Assembly (NCBI GenBank): GCA_900555295.1
Contig: USKN01000026.1
Location: 1-14,385, forward strand
DNA: 14,385 nucleotides
Origin: an uncultured Eubacteriales bacterium
Lineage (GTDB): Bacteria; Bacillota; Clostridia; UMGS1810
Direction of reading: 5' to 3'
How positions within the stretch are numbered: position 1 is the stretch's first letter; each line of letters opens with the position of its first letter. This document shows, in pieces, positions 12,512 to 14,385 of this stretch. Under the pieces are notes generated by a model. The model was given only the letters and a program-made list of their open reading frames with translations, was not told the DNA's origin and ran no database searches. A program made the translations under genes and the position numbers.

Positions 12512-14161
12512 TTGTATAAAAAAATATACCGCAGTTTAAACGCAACGGCATTTGTAATAATGATTTTAACCGCTATATTAACAATTTCGGCGTGCTATAC
12601 AAGTTTTAACGCACGTCTTAAAGACGAAATAAAATCAGAAACGCACCTTATTGCCGATACGCTTAATACGTACGGAACAAATACGGGGTTTTTGCCCGTC
12701 ATACAAAAAAACGAAAGACGTGTAACTCTTATATCGGGCGACGGCACCGTAATACTTGACAGTGAAAAAGACACAAAAAACATAGAAAACCATTTTACCC
12801 GTCCCGAAATTGCAAAAGCGCGCGAAAACGGCGAGGGATATTCGCAGCGCTATTCCAAAACAACAGGGTCGCAAATGTATTATTATGCGGTTCGCTTAAA
12901 CGACGGCAGTATAATACGTCTTGCAATGCCGGCGCATAATTTCACCAAAATACTTATAAAAACCGCCGTACCCATAATACTTGTGCTTATTTTGGTATAT
13001 ATGATGGGTGTTATAATGTCGGTTAATTTAACAAAAAATATAGTTGAGCCAATAAATCAAATAGATATAAACCATATAGATTACAGTAACGTATATGATG
13101 AACTTGTGCCGTTTTTAAAACGAATATCGGGACAAAACAACGAGATATCACGCCAAATGGAAAAAGTAAAGCGCCAAAAAATACGTTTGCAAACCGTAAG
13201 CGACAATATGAACGAGGGGCTTGTTGTGCTCGACTCAAACAAAAATGTAATATCGGCAAATGCGGGCGCGCTTAAAATTTTTAACGCCGAAACGGGTGAA
13301 ATATCGCACAAAAATATTGTGTATCTTACACGCAGTGCCGATATAAGCGAAAAGCTTGACGAGGCTTTTTCGGGCAAAAAGTGCAGTTTAAAATATCAAA
13401 CCGACTCAAAAGCGTATCATATATTTTTCAGTCCCGTAAGCGAAAACGGCAACGTAAGCGGTGTAATTATGCTTATGTTTGATATAAGCGGCGAATACGA
13501 AACCGCGCAAATAAGGCGTGAATTTACCGCAAACGTATCGCACGAACTCAGAACGCCGCTTACCGCAATATTGGGATATTCGCAAATAATAAACAACGAT
13601 ATAGCAAAGGCGGAGGACGTAAAAAAATTCACCGCAAAAATAGAAAAAGAGGCGGCGCGTCTTTTAACGCTTATAGACGACGTTATAAAGCTGTCACGGC
13701 TTGACGAAAGCAATTCGGACGGCGAAAAGACATATATAAGCCTTATTAAAACCGCACGTGACGTAATAGATACATTGGAGCAAAAAGCGCAGCAGCGCGG
13801 TATACGGATATCGCTGAATGGAAATGACACAACGATTTATGCAAACGGCAGTCAAATTACCGAGCTTGTTTACAATATAACCGATAACGCCATAAAATAC
13901 AACAAAGAGAACGGCAAAATAGATATTATCGTATCGGACGGCGAAATAAAAATAGCCGACACAGGCATAGGCATACCCGAGCAGTATAAAGAGCGAATAT
14001 TTGAAAGATTTTTCAGGGTTGATAAAAGCCATTCAAAAAAAGTAAACGGCACAGGCTTGGGTCTTTCGATAGTGAAGCATATAGCGCTTGAAAACAATGC
14101 CGAAATAACGGTTGAAAGCAAAGAGGGCGAAGGAACGGTATTCGACGTAAAATTTATTTAA
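12512..14161 (+). CDS. PhoR-like membrane sensor histidine kinase with PAS domain
   Basis: A protein of 549 residues from a TTG start; no ATG occurs before TM1, and GGTGGGAT upstream can act as SD. The layout is TM1 (about 10-32), an extracytoplasmic sensor of about 110 residues containing RVTLISGDGTVILDSE and HFTRPEIAKARENGEGYSQRYS (Cache-like PhoR sensor), and TM2 (about 148-172). After a short HAMP-like linker come a PAS domain (about 225-330: SDNMNEGLVVLDSNKNVISAN), HisKA with phosphoacceptor H344 in FTANVSHELRTPL, and HATPase_c with N-box NITDNAIKYNKENG (about 455), G1 DTGIGIPE (about 482), F-box ERFFRVD and G2 GTGLGLSIVKH (about 512). All catalytic motifs are intact. The gene starts 3 bp after the regulator, so the two form one coupled operon. 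The sensed signal is unknown. Confidence 0.92.
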   Translation: MYKKIYRSLNATAFVIMILTAILTISACYTSFNARLKDEIKSETHLIADTLNTYGTNTGFLPVIQKNERRVTLISGDGTVILDSEKDTKNIENHFTRPEIAKARENGEGYSQRYSKTTGSQMYYYAVRLNDGSIIRLAMPAHNFTKILIKTAVPIILVLILVYMMGVIMSVNLTKNIVEPINQIDINHIDYSNVYDELVPFLKRISGQNNEISRQMEKVKRQKIRLQTVSDNMNEGLVVLDSNKNVISANAGALKIFNAETGEISHKNIVYLTRSADISEKLDEAFSGKKCSLKYQTDSKAYHIFFSPVSENGNVSGVIMLMFDISGEYETAQIRREFTANVSHELRTPLTAILGYSQIINNDIAKAEDVKKFTAKIEKEAARLLTLIDDVIKLSRLDESNSDGEKTYISLIKTARDVIDTLEQKAQQRGIRISLNGNDTTIYANGSQITELVYNITDNAIKYNKENGKIDIIVSDGEIKIADTGIGIPEQYKERIFERFFRVDKSHSKKVNGTGLGLSIVKHIALENNAEITVESKEGEGTVFDVKFI

Positions 14162-14169
14162 ATAAAACA

Positions 14170-14200
14170 GCTTAAAAAGTTTTTTAAGTCTTTTTTAAGC
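14170..14200 (+). terminator. Terminator-like hairpin after the histidine kinase
   Basis: GCTTAAAAA (14170-14178) pairs with TTTTTAAGC (14192-14200); an alternative overlapping stem CTTAAAAA/TTTTTAAG lies inside. AT-rich but within 40 bp of the stop codon and containing T-runs. Moderate support. Confidence 0.45.
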
Positions 14201-14239
14201 CGTAAATTGCTGTAATAACCGGCAGTTTTAAAAGTTTTT

Positions 14240-14308
14240 AAAAAAATCAAAAAAAATCAAAAAAAATTAAAAAAAAGTGTTGACAAATGCAAAATATTGT
14301 GTTAGAAT
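14240..14308 (+). promoter_or_regulatory. Phased A-tracts plus consensus promoter of tRNA-Val
   Basis: TTGACA (14280-14285) and TAGAAT (14303-14308) with a 17-bp spacer stand 15 bp before the tRNA. Directly upstream, four A-tracts of 7-8 A (from about 14240, 14249, 14259 and 14269) recur every 9-10 bp, in helical phase. This gives intrinsically curved DNA and resembles the UP elements of stable-RNA promoters. Confidence 0.75.
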
Positions 14309-14323
14309 ATTCAAGTAGCGTTC

Positions 14324-14385
14324 GGGAGCATAGCTCAGCTGGGAGAGCATCTGCCTTACAAGCAGAGGGTCATAGGTTCGAGCCC
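14324..14385 (+). tRNA. tRNA-Val (UAC), partial at window edge
   Basis: Starts with acceptor strand GGGAGCA, then the D-arm GCTC AGCTGGGA GAGC, the anticodon arm TCTGC-CTTACAA-GCAGA with anticodon TAC (valine, GUA codons), the variable loop and the T-arm with GGTTCGAGC. The window ends within the T-arm, so the acceptor 3' strand and CCA are not seen. Confidence 0.93.

Noticed and set aside
1..14161. TAG recoded as a sense codon in this organism
   Set aside because: TAG stands at the helicase interruption, at two natural gene ends (adaptor, response regulator) and at the small-peptide stop. Both natural ends fall at family-typical C-termini and downstream stops occur soon after the adaptor. 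One broken gene is not enough; nonsense mutation is simpler.
14238..14278. Short repeats AAAAAATC as a CRISPR-like or microsatellite array
   Set aside because: Units are only 8-10 bp without spacers; phasing with the tRNA promoter explains them better.

Overview
The window looks like a chromosomal segment of a low-GC, Gram-positive, gut-type Clostridia (Bacillota). This is an inference from the A/T-rich codon use, frequent TAA stops, strong purine-rich ribosome binding sites, near-consensus TTGACA-N17-TATAAT promoters and the protein families present. There is no mobile-element gene, rRNA or CRISPR array. A partial tRNA-Val closes the right edge.

Positions 1-3000 form a small defence and toxin-antitoxin neighbourhood. 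It opens with the 5' end of a RapA/SNF2-type helicase gene on the minus strand, broken by an amber codon. Next is a SLOG-like small protein that seems to lack its N-terminus. Then comes a complete AbiE-type pair: AbiEi-like antitoxin and AbiEii nucleotidyltransferase toxin, with overlapping genes, a consensus promoter and a perfect inverted repeat over the -10 box. Directly downstream, in what would pass for an empty 640-bp gap, lies an arrangement that looks like an unannotated type I toxin-antitoxin locus. It has a 24-residue hydrophobic peptide gene on the minus strand with its own promoter, 5' stem-loop, SD-masking hairpin and terminator. A convergent plus-strand promoter drives a short antisense RNA into the same bidirectional terminator.

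Positions 2957-5150 carry ornithine carbamoyltransferase and, 37 bp downstream, an AlbA_2/HATPase_c_4 (Schlafen-like divergent AAA) protein. The following 346-bp gap is not empty. It holds a long nested hairpin, outer inverted repeats that reach into the end of the AlbA_2 gene, and a bidirectional terminator.

Positions 5497-11640 are one minus-strand operon, marR - tolC-like - membrane-fusion lipoprotein - RND pump. The genes overlap or are 13 bp apart. The operon is read from a single promoter whose -10 box is overlapped by an 8-6-8 palindrome, the likely MarR operator. This is a complete tripartite efflux set in an organism that otherwise looks monoderm. The TolC-like protein is short where the outer-membrane barrel strands should be.

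Positions 11700-14200 hold a PhoB/PhoR-type two-component system on the plus strand, with PhoP-box-like repeats and palindromes upstream. A terminator-like hairpin follows, then phased A-tracts and a consensus promoter in front of tRNA-Val(UAC).
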